In this document: piece after piece, positions 52,724 through 62,200 of the stretch
Layout of the letters: every line of letters starts with the position of its first letter
Position numbering within the stretch: position 1 is the stretch's first letter
Assembly: GCA_964529685.1 (NCBI GenBank)
Contig: CAZGZC010000002.1
Location: 127,849 to 191,848, forward strand
DNA length: 64,000 bases
From: JALQUO01 sp964529685
GTDB lineage: Bacteria; Pseudomonadota; Alphaproteobacteria; Rickettsiales; Midichloriaceae
Reading direction: 5' to 3'
Made by a program: the position numbers and the translations under genes
Notes under the pieces: generated by a model
What the model was told of the DNA's origin: nothing
Database searches by the model: none
What the model saw: the letters and a program-made list of their open reading frames with translations, nothing else

Positions 52724-54097
52724 TCAAATATGGATAGCAATTCCTAGTGAATGTAGTGCTGATTCATATAGCATTTCAGATAGTGTCGGGTGAGGGAATA
52801 TTGTCCTAATTATATCTAGGTCAGTCAGTTCTCCAGTTTTTGCAACTATATAGGCACCAATTATTTCAGTTACTTCAGAACCAATCATATGTACTCCCAA
52901 TATCTCACCAGTATTCTTATCAAACATTGTTTTTATCAACCCCTGCGTCTCACCTATTGCTATAGCCTTGCCATTGCCTATAAATGGGAATCTGCCGACA
53001 TTTATCTCATGACCTGCAGCTATTGCCTGATTTTCAGAGAGTCCAATGCTTGCTATTTGCGGACGGGAGTAGATACAACTTGGGATTTGATCTTTACAGA
53101 TTGGGTGAGTTAGGTGACCTGCTATCTTTTCAACACAAACTATTGCCTCATGGCTTGCCTTGTGAGCTAAAAATGGTGGCTGAGTTATATCACCAATTGC
53201 ATATACTCCAGCTTCATCACTTACCATCCACTCATTAGTTACTATATGCCCTGATTGCGTTAGTTTGATTTTTGTATTTTCAATCCCTAAATTATCAGTA
53301 TTTGGTATAACTCCGGCAGCTGATATAACTCTTTCAAACTCCGTTATATTACCATTTATTTCTACTAATACTCGCCCATTTGCAGTTGAACATTTACCTA
53401 ATTTAGCTGAGGTAATGATCTTTATCCCATTCTTCTCAAACTCCTTCTGTGCCAGTTTAGATATCTCTTCATCTTCACTCATGAGAATCCTGTCACCTAC
53501 TTCAACTACAGTTATATTACAGCCAAGATCGTTGTAGAAACTAGCATACTCAATTCCAATTGCACCAGCGCCAACAATCATAAGGCTTTTTGGCATATCT
53601 TCAGGCACCATTGCGTCTTTATAGTCCCAAACAAGCTTATTATCTATTGGGATATTTGGTAATACACGCGGCCTAGCACCAGTTGCAAGAATTATATACT
53701 TTGCTGAGATCTCCATACCATTAACTGAAATTTTACCATTGCCTAACAATTTCCCGTGACCATTTATGACTTCGATTTTATGCTTTTTCATGAGAGATTT
53801 TATCCCATTGCTCAGCTGTTCAGAGGCAGCTCTAGATCTAGAGATTACATGTTTAAAGTTGACTTTTACATCTCCTGATATGCTAATTCCATACTGCTGA
53901 CTGGACTTTATCAGATGATAAACCTCAGCTGACTTTAACAGTGCTTTGGTTGGTATGCACCCCCAGTTGAGACATACACCGCCAAGTTTGTCTTTCTCTA
54001 CTACAGATACTTTAAAACCTAGCTGAGCTGCTCTAATTGCGGCCACATACCCACCTGGGCCGCCTCCAACTACAACTACATCAAATGACTGATTCAT
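52724..54097 (-). CDS. lpdA: Dihydrolipoyl dehydrogenase
   Basis: The E3 component that reoxidises lipoyl groups in pyruvate and 2-oxoglutarate dehydrogenase complexes. The 457-residue protein has the FAD-binding VVVGGGPGGYVAAIRAAQLG, the redox disulfide GGVCLNWGCIPTKALL (Cys about residues 42 and 47), the NAD domain VGAGAIGIEYASF and the C-terminal active-site histidine-glutamate HPTLSEMLYESALHSLG. No E1 or E2 gene is adjacent. A decayed copy of its 3' end lies upstream at about 54290-54362. Confidence 0.96.
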   Translation of the reverse strand: MNQSFDVVVVGGGPGGYVAAIRAAQLGFKVSVVEKDKLGGVCLNWGCIPTKALLKSAEVYHLIKSSQQYGISISGDVKVNFKHVISRSRAASEQLSNGIKSLMKKHKIEVINGHGKLLGNGKISVNGMEISAKYIILATGARPRVLPNIPIDNKLVWDYKDAMVPEDMPKSLMIVGAGAIGIEYASFYNDLGCNITVVEVGDRILMSEDEEISKLAQKEFEKNGIKIITSAKLGKCSTANGRVLVEINGNITEFERVISAAGVIPNTDNLGIENTKIKLTQSGHIVTNEWMVSDEAGVYAIGDITQPPFLAHKASHEAIVCVEKIAGHLTHPICKDQIPSCIYSRPQIASIGLSENQAIAAGHEINVGRFPFIGNGKAIAIGETQGLIKTMFDKNTGEILGVHMIGSEVTEIIGAYIVAKTGELTDLDIIRTIFPHPTLSEMLYESALHSLGIAIHI

Positions 54098-54592
54098 AAC
54101 TTTTTCAATGATTATAGCAATTAATCGGTGAAATTGGAACTAGAGCTTATCGACTCTGCCGTAGCCATGGTTTGCTGTTTATAAAGAAAGTTCATCTTAG
54201 TTATCTGTAAGCATGAGTATTAGCATTTTGCTACTAAAACCAATACAAAGCACAACCCTACACACTCAATAGATAATGAAAATGCTTCTTGAACCAAAGA
54301 TGAATAATGATTGCAGCGCTGATTCATGTAGCATTTCAGATAGGATTGGGTGAGAGAGAATTATTTGTTTATTTATTATTTTCACTCTTTTTCGCTAGAA
54401 ACTATATTAGTATTTGCAGAACTAACATTTACTATATCTGCAAAAGAGTTTGTTAATAGACTTAGAGGAGCTAGATTTAATAATGTTTTTTGTTGTTAAA
54501 TATGATTTGCCATAAGTTAAATTATGACATCGTCTTTTGAGAAAATACTGGTTTCATAAAAAAAGATCGAATTTAATCTAGACTAAACTCTA
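54098..54592. other. Long intergenic region with a decayed lpdA 3' fragment
   Basis: The 495 bases hold no intact gene. Positions 54290-54362 match the 3' end of lpdA (52720-52800): TGAA-CAAA-ATG and GCTGATTCAT-TAGCATTTCAGATAG are shared, with about one mismatch in six. A minus-strand open stretch of about 36 codons (stop at 54382-54384, reading NSFADIVNVSSANTNIV) has no usable start and may be another relic. The remainder shows nothing. Confidence 0.6.
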
Positions 54593-55414
54593 TTACATTA
54601 GCCATGCATCTTTGATTTCCTGTAATGATCCATCTTTTTTCATAATACTAAGTGCTTCATTGATTTTTTTCCCTAACTTAGACCCTCTCTTAGATGCGAT
54701 TGAGATTCCAGTTTTATTAACATTGTCTAAGATTATCGATGATAAAGCAGCATTATTATTAATTCTTATAATTTCTTTAGCAGATATGTCATCTATTAGT
54801 ATACCATCTAGCCTACCATTTTTAAGATCTTCAACTAGCTCAACAATTCTATCCATACTAACTACATCTACATCTAAGTGCTGATTAATTATCCATGAAT
54901 ACATGAGACTACCAGTTTGAACACCTAATCTCATACCTTTTTTAATAGGATTACTTTTATCATAATCACCAGATATAAGCAATGAAAATTCATTATGATA
55001 ATATGGAGTAGAAAAATCAACTTGACTCTTTCTCTCTGGAGTCTCAAACATACCTGAAATTATAATATGTATATCTCCATTTTGCAGAGCTGGAATGAGA
55101 GAGTAGAATTGCATATCTCTAACAACAATATTTATTTTTAATATTTCTGCTATCTTTTTGATTACATCTATGTCAAAACCAATAATTTCTCCGTCCTTAA
55201 CAAACTCAAATGGCATGTAATCAGCTGAAGTACCTATAATCACTGTATCAGGTTCATCACTAATTGAATCTTCAGCTGACAAACCATTATTATATAATAC
55301 ACTTTCTTCTTCTTTTGATTTATTTTCTTCTTCACCACAGCCAAGCAATAGAAATGTAACAGCTAATAGCAGCGATTTTAAGATTTTGCTATGAAAAGTA
55401 ATACTAGCTTTCAT
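54593..55414 (-). CDS. Amino-acid-type ABC transporter substrate-binding lipoprotein
   Basis: A 273-residue periplasmic binding protein (type 2 fold) with a lipoprotein signal (LLAVTFLLLGCGEEE; lipobox LLGC). Family landmarks are GTSADYMPFEFVKDGEIIGFDIDVIKKIA, PALQNGDIHIIISGM, TPERKSQVDFSTPYY and LGVQTGSLMYSW. The ligand is likely a polar amino acid. No permease or ATPase is adjacent. It stands upstream (with respect to the minus strand) of nothing in an operon, and tRNA-Leu lies just beyond its start. Confidence 0.88.
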   Translation of the reverse strand: MKASITFHSKILKSLLLAVTFLLLGCGEEENKSKEEESVLYNNGLSAEDSISDEPDTVIIGTSADYMPFEFVKDGEIIGFDIDVIKKIAEILKINIVVRDMQFYSLIPALQNGDIHIIISGMFETPERKSQVDFSTPYYHNEFSLLISGDYDKSNPIKKGMRLGVQTGSLMYSWIINQHLDVDVVSMDRIVELVEDLKNGRLDGILIDDISAKEIIRINNNAALSSIILDNVNKTGISIASKRGSKLGKKINEALSIMKKDGSLQEIKDAWLM

Positions 55415-55439
55415 TTTTTTAATAGAAATTAGTGAGTTT

Positions 55440-55525
55440 TGGTGCCCCTAGCCGGACTTGAACCAGCACATCTTTGAAGATAACAGATTTTGAGTCTGCC
55501 GCGTCTACCATTCCGCCACAGAGGC
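55440..55525 (-). tRNA. trnL: tRNA-Leu (CAA)
   Basis: A class II tRNA of 86 bases including an encoded CCA. The acceptor is GCCTCTG/TAGGGGC-like, the anticodon stem GCAGA/TCTGT with loop CTCAAAA gives anticodon CAA for leucine, and a long variable arm (TATCTTCAAAGATG) is present. The T arm GCTGGTTCAAGTCCGGC is canonical. Confidence 0.93.
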
Positions 55526-55574
55526 AACTTTCAAGCCATTATATATAATAATTTTCTTTTTGTAAATAATTAAC

Positions 55575-56018
55575 TTAGTTTGATAGAAATATAGAACCAT
55601 CTTCAGCAATCTTACCTGTTAATAGCTTGTTTGTATCGAGAGTTTTAACTTTAATTGTATCACCTATAGCTCCACTACTAATTGCGGAGGTTTTCACTTC
55701 TATTATGAGATTTTTCTTGATAAATTTTGCAGAGACAATATCTCCTTTTTTTATGAGATAATTATCAATATAAATATCTGTTTTTTTCAGTGGTTTTCCA
55801 GCTTCTAGGTCTTTTTTTGCTCTGACATTATCACTATTAATAGATGAGATGTAACCGCGGCTTGTTTGTGAATTTATAGCGCCAATCGATAGATTATTTT
55901 TACTGATCAGTTCGCCTTTTTTTATATCTTTATTAAGGAATAGAACATCTGCTGCTTCTGCAAAATTTACACTCAAGATGAAAAATAGAGTTATAAATAA
56001 ATTAAACATTAACAACAC
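55575..56018 (-). CDS. flgA: Flagellar basal body P-ring formation protein FlgA (SAF domain)
   Basis: A periplasmic chaperone for P-ring assembly. The 147-residue protein has a signal peptide (FNLFITLFFILSVNFAEAA), a SAF-like domain with KDIKKGELISKNNLSIG and DLEAGKPLKK, and the typical C-terminal VSAKFIKKNLIIEVKTSA then GAIGDTIKVKTLDTNKLLTG. Its start lies inside the end of flgG by 17 bases. flgH and flgI, usual neighbours, do not follow. Confidence 0.88.
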   Translation of the reverse strand: MLLMFNLFITLFFILSVNFAEAADVLFLNKDIKKGELISKNNLSIGAINSQTSRGYISSINSDNVRAKKDLEAGKPLKKTDIYIDNYLIKKGDIVSAKFIKKNLIIEVKTSAISSGAIGDTIKVKTLDTNKLLTGKIAEDGSIFLSN

Positions 56019-56790
56019 GTTCCAGCATTTGATCTGAAATTGTAATAACTTTTACATTCATTTCATATACTCGTTGGTATTTTACTAGATCTGTCATTTC
56101 AATTATTGGATTTACATTTGATCCTTCTAACCAACCAGATCTAACTGTTCCATAGTTATCTTGTCCAGCATTACCGAATTGAGCCTCACCAGAAGCATCT
56201 GTTTGCAAAAGTATGTTATCACCAATTAATTCCAAACCATTAGGATTAACAAACATAGCTATATCGATCTGTCCTAGTTCTTGCGGAGCATCATTTCCCG
56301 GGACTTCAACTGAAACAGTTCCATCATTTCTAACAAGTATTTTTTTGTAATCATTAGGGATATTTATCCCAGGACTAACTATATATCCCAAAGCAGTTAC
56401 TAATTGACCTGTATTTGGGTCTACTGTAAAAGTACCATCTCTTGTAAATGATTGAGAGCCGTCTGGCATGTTAAGTACAAAATACCCAATTCCATCTAAT
56501 GACATATCAAGTGGCCTGTTAGTATTTATTGCAGCACCTTGGCTTAAGTCACGTATTATTGCTGAAGGAGCCGAGCCAGTACCATATTGTAAACTTGTTG
56601 GGACAATTATATCACTACCGGCTTCAACTGCACCACCAGCTCTCCTTTCAGTCTGGTAATGTAAGTCAGTTGTAGTGAAAAAACCTTTCTTGAATGATGT
56701 TGTATTAGCGTTTGCAATATTATTTGAAATATTATCTATAGCAGCCGCTTGAGCTCCAGCACCAGTTGCTGAAATGTTAAAAGACCTCAT
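56002..56790 (-). CDS. flgG: Flagellar distal rod protein FlgG
   Basis: Part of the flagellar rod. The 262-residue protein has the N-terminal rod signature AAIDNISNNIANANTTSFKK, the FlgG-type LQYGTGSAPSAIIRDLSQG, ISLDGIGYFVL-like MSLDGIGYFVLNMPDG, SFTRDGTFTVDPNTGQLV, and the C-terminal SNVNPIIEMTDLVKYQRVYE. Length matches FlgG more than FlgF. With flgA it forms a small operon, a sign of flagellar genes in a Rickettsiales-like genome, as described for Midichloria and relatives. Confidence 0.95.
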   Translation of the reverse strand: MRSFNISATGAGAQAAAIDNISNNIANANTTSFKKGFFTTTDLHYQTERRAGGAVEAGSDIIVPTSLQYGTGSAPSAIIRDLSQGAAINTNRPLDMSLDGIGYFVLNMPDGSQSFTRDGTFTVDPNTGQLVTALGYIVSPGINIPNDYKKILVRNDGTVSVEVPGNDAPQELGQIDIAMFVNPNGLELIGDNILLQTDASGEAQFGNAGQDNYGTVRSGWLEGSNVNPIIEMTDLVKYQRVYEMNVKVITISDQMLERVVNV

Positions 56791-56940
56791 TATTCACATT
56801 TTTTGTTCAATATATCAAATCAATATATACATCTTTTAATCAAAAATCAAAAGATATTTTCTATAAAAGTAAATTCCCAATCATCTGTCGCTTTTGTATG
56901 AAAAACTACTCGTGAATCAACTAGATAATTGATAAAAAAG

Positions 56941-58416
56941 ATGTATTATAATCTCCAATCCTATTATAAAAACGTAAGCAGAAATATACAACTTATAATG
57001 AATATTCGTACTAGACAACTAAATATTATTGATCCTGAAGCGAGTGAGTTAGAATCATTTATTATTGATAGTAGTAATATTTCTCAATACGAAATAGACG
57101 ATGCTAAGAGATTATTTGATTATTTACAAACTGGCTTTGGAACAGGAGTTTATCAAAGAATTTTAAGAAGTTTGAAGTTTTCCTGTATTAATAAAAATAA
57201 ATCGATAGTTTTAGTTGTCCCAAACGATTTTATAAAAAACATTATTTTACAGAGCTATTTTCGTGAAATATCATCTTTTGTCCATACAAGTTGTAAATTC
57301 GCAAATACGATTGAGGTTGCAGTTAAAAACGAGAAAAAGGTTGAAGAATATAGATCACCAGTTAAAGCTATTGTCTCTATTAAGATGCAAGAGATAGAGC
57401 ATATAAAGCCAAATAATTGCAAAACATTTAATCAATTTCTACGTAATAAAACTAACGAGTTAGCATACTGGTCTGCAAAGCAGGTTTCTGAAATGATCCT
57501 AGATAATGACTATGAGAGCGTATCATCTCTTTTTGTATTTGGTCCAATCGGAATGGGAAAAACACATCTTATGCAGTCAATAGTATCCTATGTGAAAACT
57601 CAAGGAGAGTCTGCCAAGATTAATTATATCTCAGCTGAAGATTTTAAAGATGATTATATAGATGCTGTTAGGAAAAATCAGCTTTACACCTTTAAGAAGA
57701 GATTTTCTGATCTAGATGCCTTACTTGTAGATGATGTTCAATTTATACAGTCTAGTACAGGTAGTTTAGAAAGAGAGTTTGCAAGAATGATAAATAGCTT
57801 TGTTGATAGTAGAAGGTGGATTGTTCTTGCGTGCGATAGAGATCCATCTAAACTTTCAATAGATGAAAGGACAAAAATTAGAATATCTAGTGGCTTAAAA
57901 GCTGATATCAGACCATCAGATTTTCAACTGAGACTTATGATTTTAAAGTCAAAGTTTGAAGAATTATACAACTCTTATGAGATCCCACATCATCTACTGG
58001 AATATATTGCAGAAAATGTATTTATCAGCATTAGAGAACTAGAGTCCAAGATTAGAAGTATCATTACCTATGCAATTTCTCTCAAAACAACAGTCATTAG
58101 AGAAACAATTGTGAAACAATTTGTAGAAGAGTTACAGGTTGTTAAAGATACACCAAAGAATAGCGATATAATAAGCATTGTATGTGATTATTATGGAATA
58201 AAGAGTAAAGATCTTTTAGGAGATAGTAGAGTTAAGAAAGTATCGCGTGCAAGAGCTACAGCTGCATATTTAGCAAGAAAGCACACATCTATGACACTTA
58301 AAGACATAGGTGAGATGCTTGATAGAAAACATTCAACTATAATATATCTCATAAAAGCTGTAGAAAAAGATAAATCATTTCTCAATGAGGTAATGAAAAT
58401 CCAACAGATAATATAA
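56941..58416 (+). CDS. dnaA: Chromosomal replication initiator protein DnaA
   Basis: Binds DnaA boxes and opens the origin. The protein has a divergent domain I (SIVLVVPNDFIKNIILQSYF near the end), the AAA+ domain with Walker A FGPIGMGKTHLMQ (about residues 200-210) and Walker B LLVDDVQFI, sensor RISSGLKADI, and the C-terminal DNA-binding signature KDIGEMLDRKHSTIIYLIK. I chose ATG 56941; a TTG at 56929 and a later ATG at 56998 are alternatives. No clear cluster of DnaA boxes was seen in the neighbouring spacers, so this is not shown to be the origin. Confidence 0.95.
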   Translation: MYYNLQSYYKNVSRNIQLIMNIRTRQLNIIDPEASELESFIIDSSNISQYEIDDAKRLFDYLQTGFGTGVYQRILRSLKFSCINKNKSIVLVVPNDFIKNIILQSYFREISSFVHTSCKFANTIEVAVKNEKKVEEYRSPVKAIVSIKMQEIEHIKPNNCKTFNQFLRNKTNELAYWSAKQVSEMILDNDYESVSSLFVFGPIGMGKTHLMQSIVSYVKTQGESAKINYISAEDFKDDYIDAVRKNQLYTFKKRFSDLDALLVDDVQFIQSSTGSLEREFARMINSFVDSRRWIVLACDRDPSKLSIDERTKIRISSGLKADIRPSDFQLRLMILKSKFEELYNSYEIPHHLLEYIAENVFISIRELESKIRSIITYAISLKTTVIRETIVKQFVEELQVVKDTPKNSDIISIVCDYYGIKSKDLLGDSRVKKVSRARATAAYLARKHTSMTLKDIGEMLDRKHSTIIYLIKAVEKDKSFLNEVMKIQQII

Positions 58417-58470
58417 TTAATATTTATGATATATAATATGAAAAATTGAATTTATAAATTAGTTTTTACT

Positions 58471-58878
58471 ATGAAATATTTAAAATGTGTCAGTGCAACT
58501 GTGGCTGTGAATGCTCTTTGTATGTCTTATTGTGAACCATCATTAGTATTATCTCCGCTAACTTTATTGGGTCGTGCATTTGTTTTCTCAGTCTCCTCAA
58601 TACCTGTAATTATATTGCCAGTAATAACTGCTAACATAATTGACGCATCTGTACATCAAAAATTTATTGATAATAAACCTCTACAATATGGATTAACTGC
58701 TCTAGAAGCTTCATTGGGAACTATTGTGGCTGATCCTGCAAAGCTAGTAATGGTGATATCAACAGCAGTACAAGCTTTAGCATTCAAATATATCTTAGAT
58801 AGTGAGAATGCTAGTGAAGAAGTTGAGATTGACAATCCTCTTGATCAACAATTATTATTAGATTTATCTATTGAATAA
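58471..58878 (+). CDS. Hypothetical small protein, paralogue of the one at 52264
   Basis: A 135-residue protein with a hydrophobic N-terminal half (about residues 30-57, possible membrane helix or hairpin) and an acidic C-terminal tail. It shares with the 52264 protein the M-YL-C start, DNKPLQYGLTALE and the ending AFKYILDS. The function is unknown. It lies between dnaA and the thrS fragment. Confidence 0.58.
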   Translation: MKYLKCVSATVAVNALCMSYCEPSLVLSPLTLLGRAFVFSVSSIPVIILPVITANIIDASVHQKFIDNKPLQYGLTALEASLGTIVADPAKLVMVISTAVQALAFKYILDSENASEEVEIDNPLDQQLLLDLSIE

Positions 58879-58897
58879 AAAATAGGCATTTAAGTTA

Positions 58898-59149
58898 ATG
58901 AAAGTATCTAGTGCTTACTGGCGTGGAGATAGCAATAATGCAATGTTACAGAGAATATATGGTACTGCTTGGCGAGATAAAGCTGAGCTTGCAAATTACT
59001 TACATATTCTAGAAGAAGCTGAGAAACGTGATCATAGGAAGATTGGTAAGGAGATGGATCTATTCCATTTTCAAGATGATGCACAAGGCGTAGTTTTCTG
59101 GAACAACACTAGATTTCTAGTAAACGCTAAAGCAGCGAGAAGAAGATAA
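58898..59149 (+). pseudogene. thrS: Fragment of threonyl-tRNA synthetase (start of catalytic region)
   Basis: The first 70 residues match ThrRS: SSAYWRGDSNNAMLQRIYGT followed by LEEAEKRDHRKIGKEMDLF and DAQGVVFWNN. This is the junction between the editing and catalytic domains; everything before and after it is missing. The last residues (TRFLVNAKAARRR) do not fit ThrRS. A start and a stop exist, but a stand-alone product would lack the active site motifs 1-3, so it is a relic. The parent gene is not in the window. Confidence 0.85.
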
Positions 59150-59223
59150 ATTAGATGATGTAATTCCACGCTATGTATTAGTCTGCTATCATTTATTATA
59201 GATAGAAACAAAATACATCAAAA

Positions 59224-62200
59224 ATGGCTACAACTATAGCTACAGCATTTACTGGTACCGCCTCTAAAATGATAGGCAAAGTTGTTGGTAACACAGTTAT
59301 AAATGCAATGTTTAAAAATGAAAGAATTAATAATGGTAAAAGATTAACTCACATCAATATACCTGAATCACCTGAAGGACAAATAATACCAAATGTTTAT
59401 GGAAAGGTAAAGCTTAATGGTAGCATTATATGGATGTCTGATGTTGGTGAGAGAGTAAAAACTAGGAAGAAAAAAACTAAAACAGAAACTATAACTTATC
59501 TAGAATATAATTATACAGTATCACTCGCAATAGGTTTATGTGAAGGAGAAATTTCATCTGTTGGTAAAATTTGGGCAGATGATGTTTTGATATCTAATGG
59601 TGCAAATAGCAGTAGTGTGAGGATATATTTAGGTAAGGAAGATCAAGAAGCAGATCCATTACTTGAGGCTTTGTACGATGAAGATGCTCCTAGATTTAGA
59701 GGACTAGCTTATGTAATAATTCAGGAATTAGATATCAGTCAGTTTGGAAATAAAATCCCTCAGTTTTCTTGTGAAGTAACTAGATATTCCAAAGACAAAG
59801 ATTCTATTGAAACATTAGTAGAATCAATGATTATAATACCTGGCTGCGGTGAGTTTGTATATGATACAAAAGTACAAAATGAGAATATTGGCAGTGAAAT
59901 TATATCTGTAAATCAACATCAGAAGCCTGCGATTGCCAATGCACGAGTCTCACTTGAGCAGCTAAAGGCAACATTTCCTAATGTTATGTGGGTGGCACCT
60001 GTCGTTTGTTGGTTTGTTGATAATCTCACTGCTGATTATTGCAATGTTGTGCCGAAAATTGAAAAACGCAATATACAATATGAAAGTGAAGAGTGGAATG
60101 TAGCGGGAGTGACAAGACAAGATGCAGCAGAGGTGTTGAGAATTGGTGATCAGTTGAACTATGGTGGAACACCTAACGATGCAAGTATTGTAAGGTATCT
60201 AGAATATATTAAATCGCAAGGATTAAAAATTATGTTTTATCCAATGATTTTTGTTGACCTTGCAGGAAAACCTTGGAGGGGTAAAATTAATGCACTAACT
60301 GCTGATGGTGTTAAGCACTTCTTCAATGGAGAGAATGGTTATAATAAATTTATTTTACATTACGCAAACCTTGTTAAAGACTATGCAGACGCATTTCTCA
60401 TAGGTTCTGAGATGCAAGACTTAACTAAGTTTAAAGATGAAAATGGTGAATATGTAGCTGTAAATGAATTTATAAAGCTTGCAGAAAAAGTTAAGGAAGT
60501 TATTGGTGAGAAGGTTAAAATCTCTTACGCTGCTAATTGGGGTGAGTATCATAGTATAAATGGTGAATATTATATGGATCAGTTATGGGCATCAAAGTTT
60601 ATTGATTTCATTGGAATTGATGCATATTTCCCTCTGACTGATACTACTAGATCTCAATATGATGTTAACAAAATCATGGAGGGATGGAATTCTGGGGAGT
60701 TATATGATTTTTATTATGAAGATGGGAAAAAAATGCCTCTGTCTAAAGATTTTGCAATGAAAAATATAGAGCATTGGTGGAGTAATAAACATTATAACTC
60801 GGATGGAAAGATTACTGATTGGAAACCAAAAATGAAAAAGATTTGGTTTACTGAATATGGTTTTGCATCGGTATCTTGCACAACAAATGAACCAAATGTT
60901 TTTGTAGATGATTCTAGTGATGAATCAAAACTACCGAAAAACTCTAATGGTGAAATTGACTTCCTAGCTCAGAGGGCTGCAATACATGCAACTGAAATGA
61001 GATGGAAAAATTCAGATATGGTAGAGAGAAAGTTTCTATGGACTTGGGATGCTAGACCATATCCTGCTTGGCCAAGACTTGGCAGCGTATGGACTGATGG
61101 AAAGAATTGGGAGCGTGGACATTGGATAAATGGTAAAGCTGGTGTGATGGAGCTAAAAAGTGTAGTAAGAGATATTTGCCTTAGAAGTGGTGTTCCAGAT
61201 CAATTAATAGATGTTGAGAACTTACATGGAATAGTACATGGTATGGTGATAGATCGAGATTATTCAGCAAGAGATATATTAGAAGATTTACAGAAAGTTT
61301 ATAATTTTGATTCTGTGGAAGTTAATGGAAAATTAACTTTTATTTCCAGAAGTGTTAGAGAGATTAAAGAGATAAAATATGATGAGTTATTATATGAATA
61401 TAAGTTAAATGAGATTGATGATGGATATAAAGCATCTCCAATATCAATTGAAGTTTTAAATAATGAAACTAAGTCAATATCTCTACATTATATTGGAGAA
61501 CATTTGGATGTGAAAAAATATGAATTTTATAGTGATGAGTGTCATGAAAACAATCTTTTAGAATTTAGCTTTCCAATAGTTATTTCTGAAGATGATGTGA
61601 GAATTATAGCACATAACATCCTATCTGATATTGAAGATTCAAAAACAACTTATGAATTTACCTTATCAATAAATTCTCTATTCAAATCACAAAGTAGTAT
61701 ATCAATTATACCAGGCGACATAGTTAAGATGAATGTAAATGGAGAAGATTTCATAATGAAAATTCTAAATCTGGATATTAAGGCAGATAATACTGTAAAA
61801 GTTACATCATCTAAAACCTCTGCAATGACATCACGTGATATAAAGTTAAGCTCAAATGGTTCAATTGATAATGAAAAATTATATGAGTTTATACCGCAAT
61901 CTGATTTTTCAGTAGTGAGAATTCCAGGAACAAATACACTAGCAATTGTTGCTAGTGGAATAAATAAAAAATGGTATGGTTGTCAGGTTAATTATAAGAT
62001 GATAAGTAGAGATTCTGTCTTATCAGAAGATGCTTTAGCTATAGAGCAACCAACAATTATCGGTCAGGTTCTTTCATATGATGGATTAGAAAAAGAAAAT
62101 TATTTTTCATTTGATAATTATTCAAAACTTGTGATAAAATTACATCATGGTCAGTTATTTAGTATTGCTAAAAATGACTTGTTTTTTAGTGAAAAAAATA

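Noticed and set aside
56791..56940. Possible origin of replication upstream of dnaA
   Set aside because: No cluster of DnaA boxes was visible, and in Rickettsiales the origin is often not next to dnaA.
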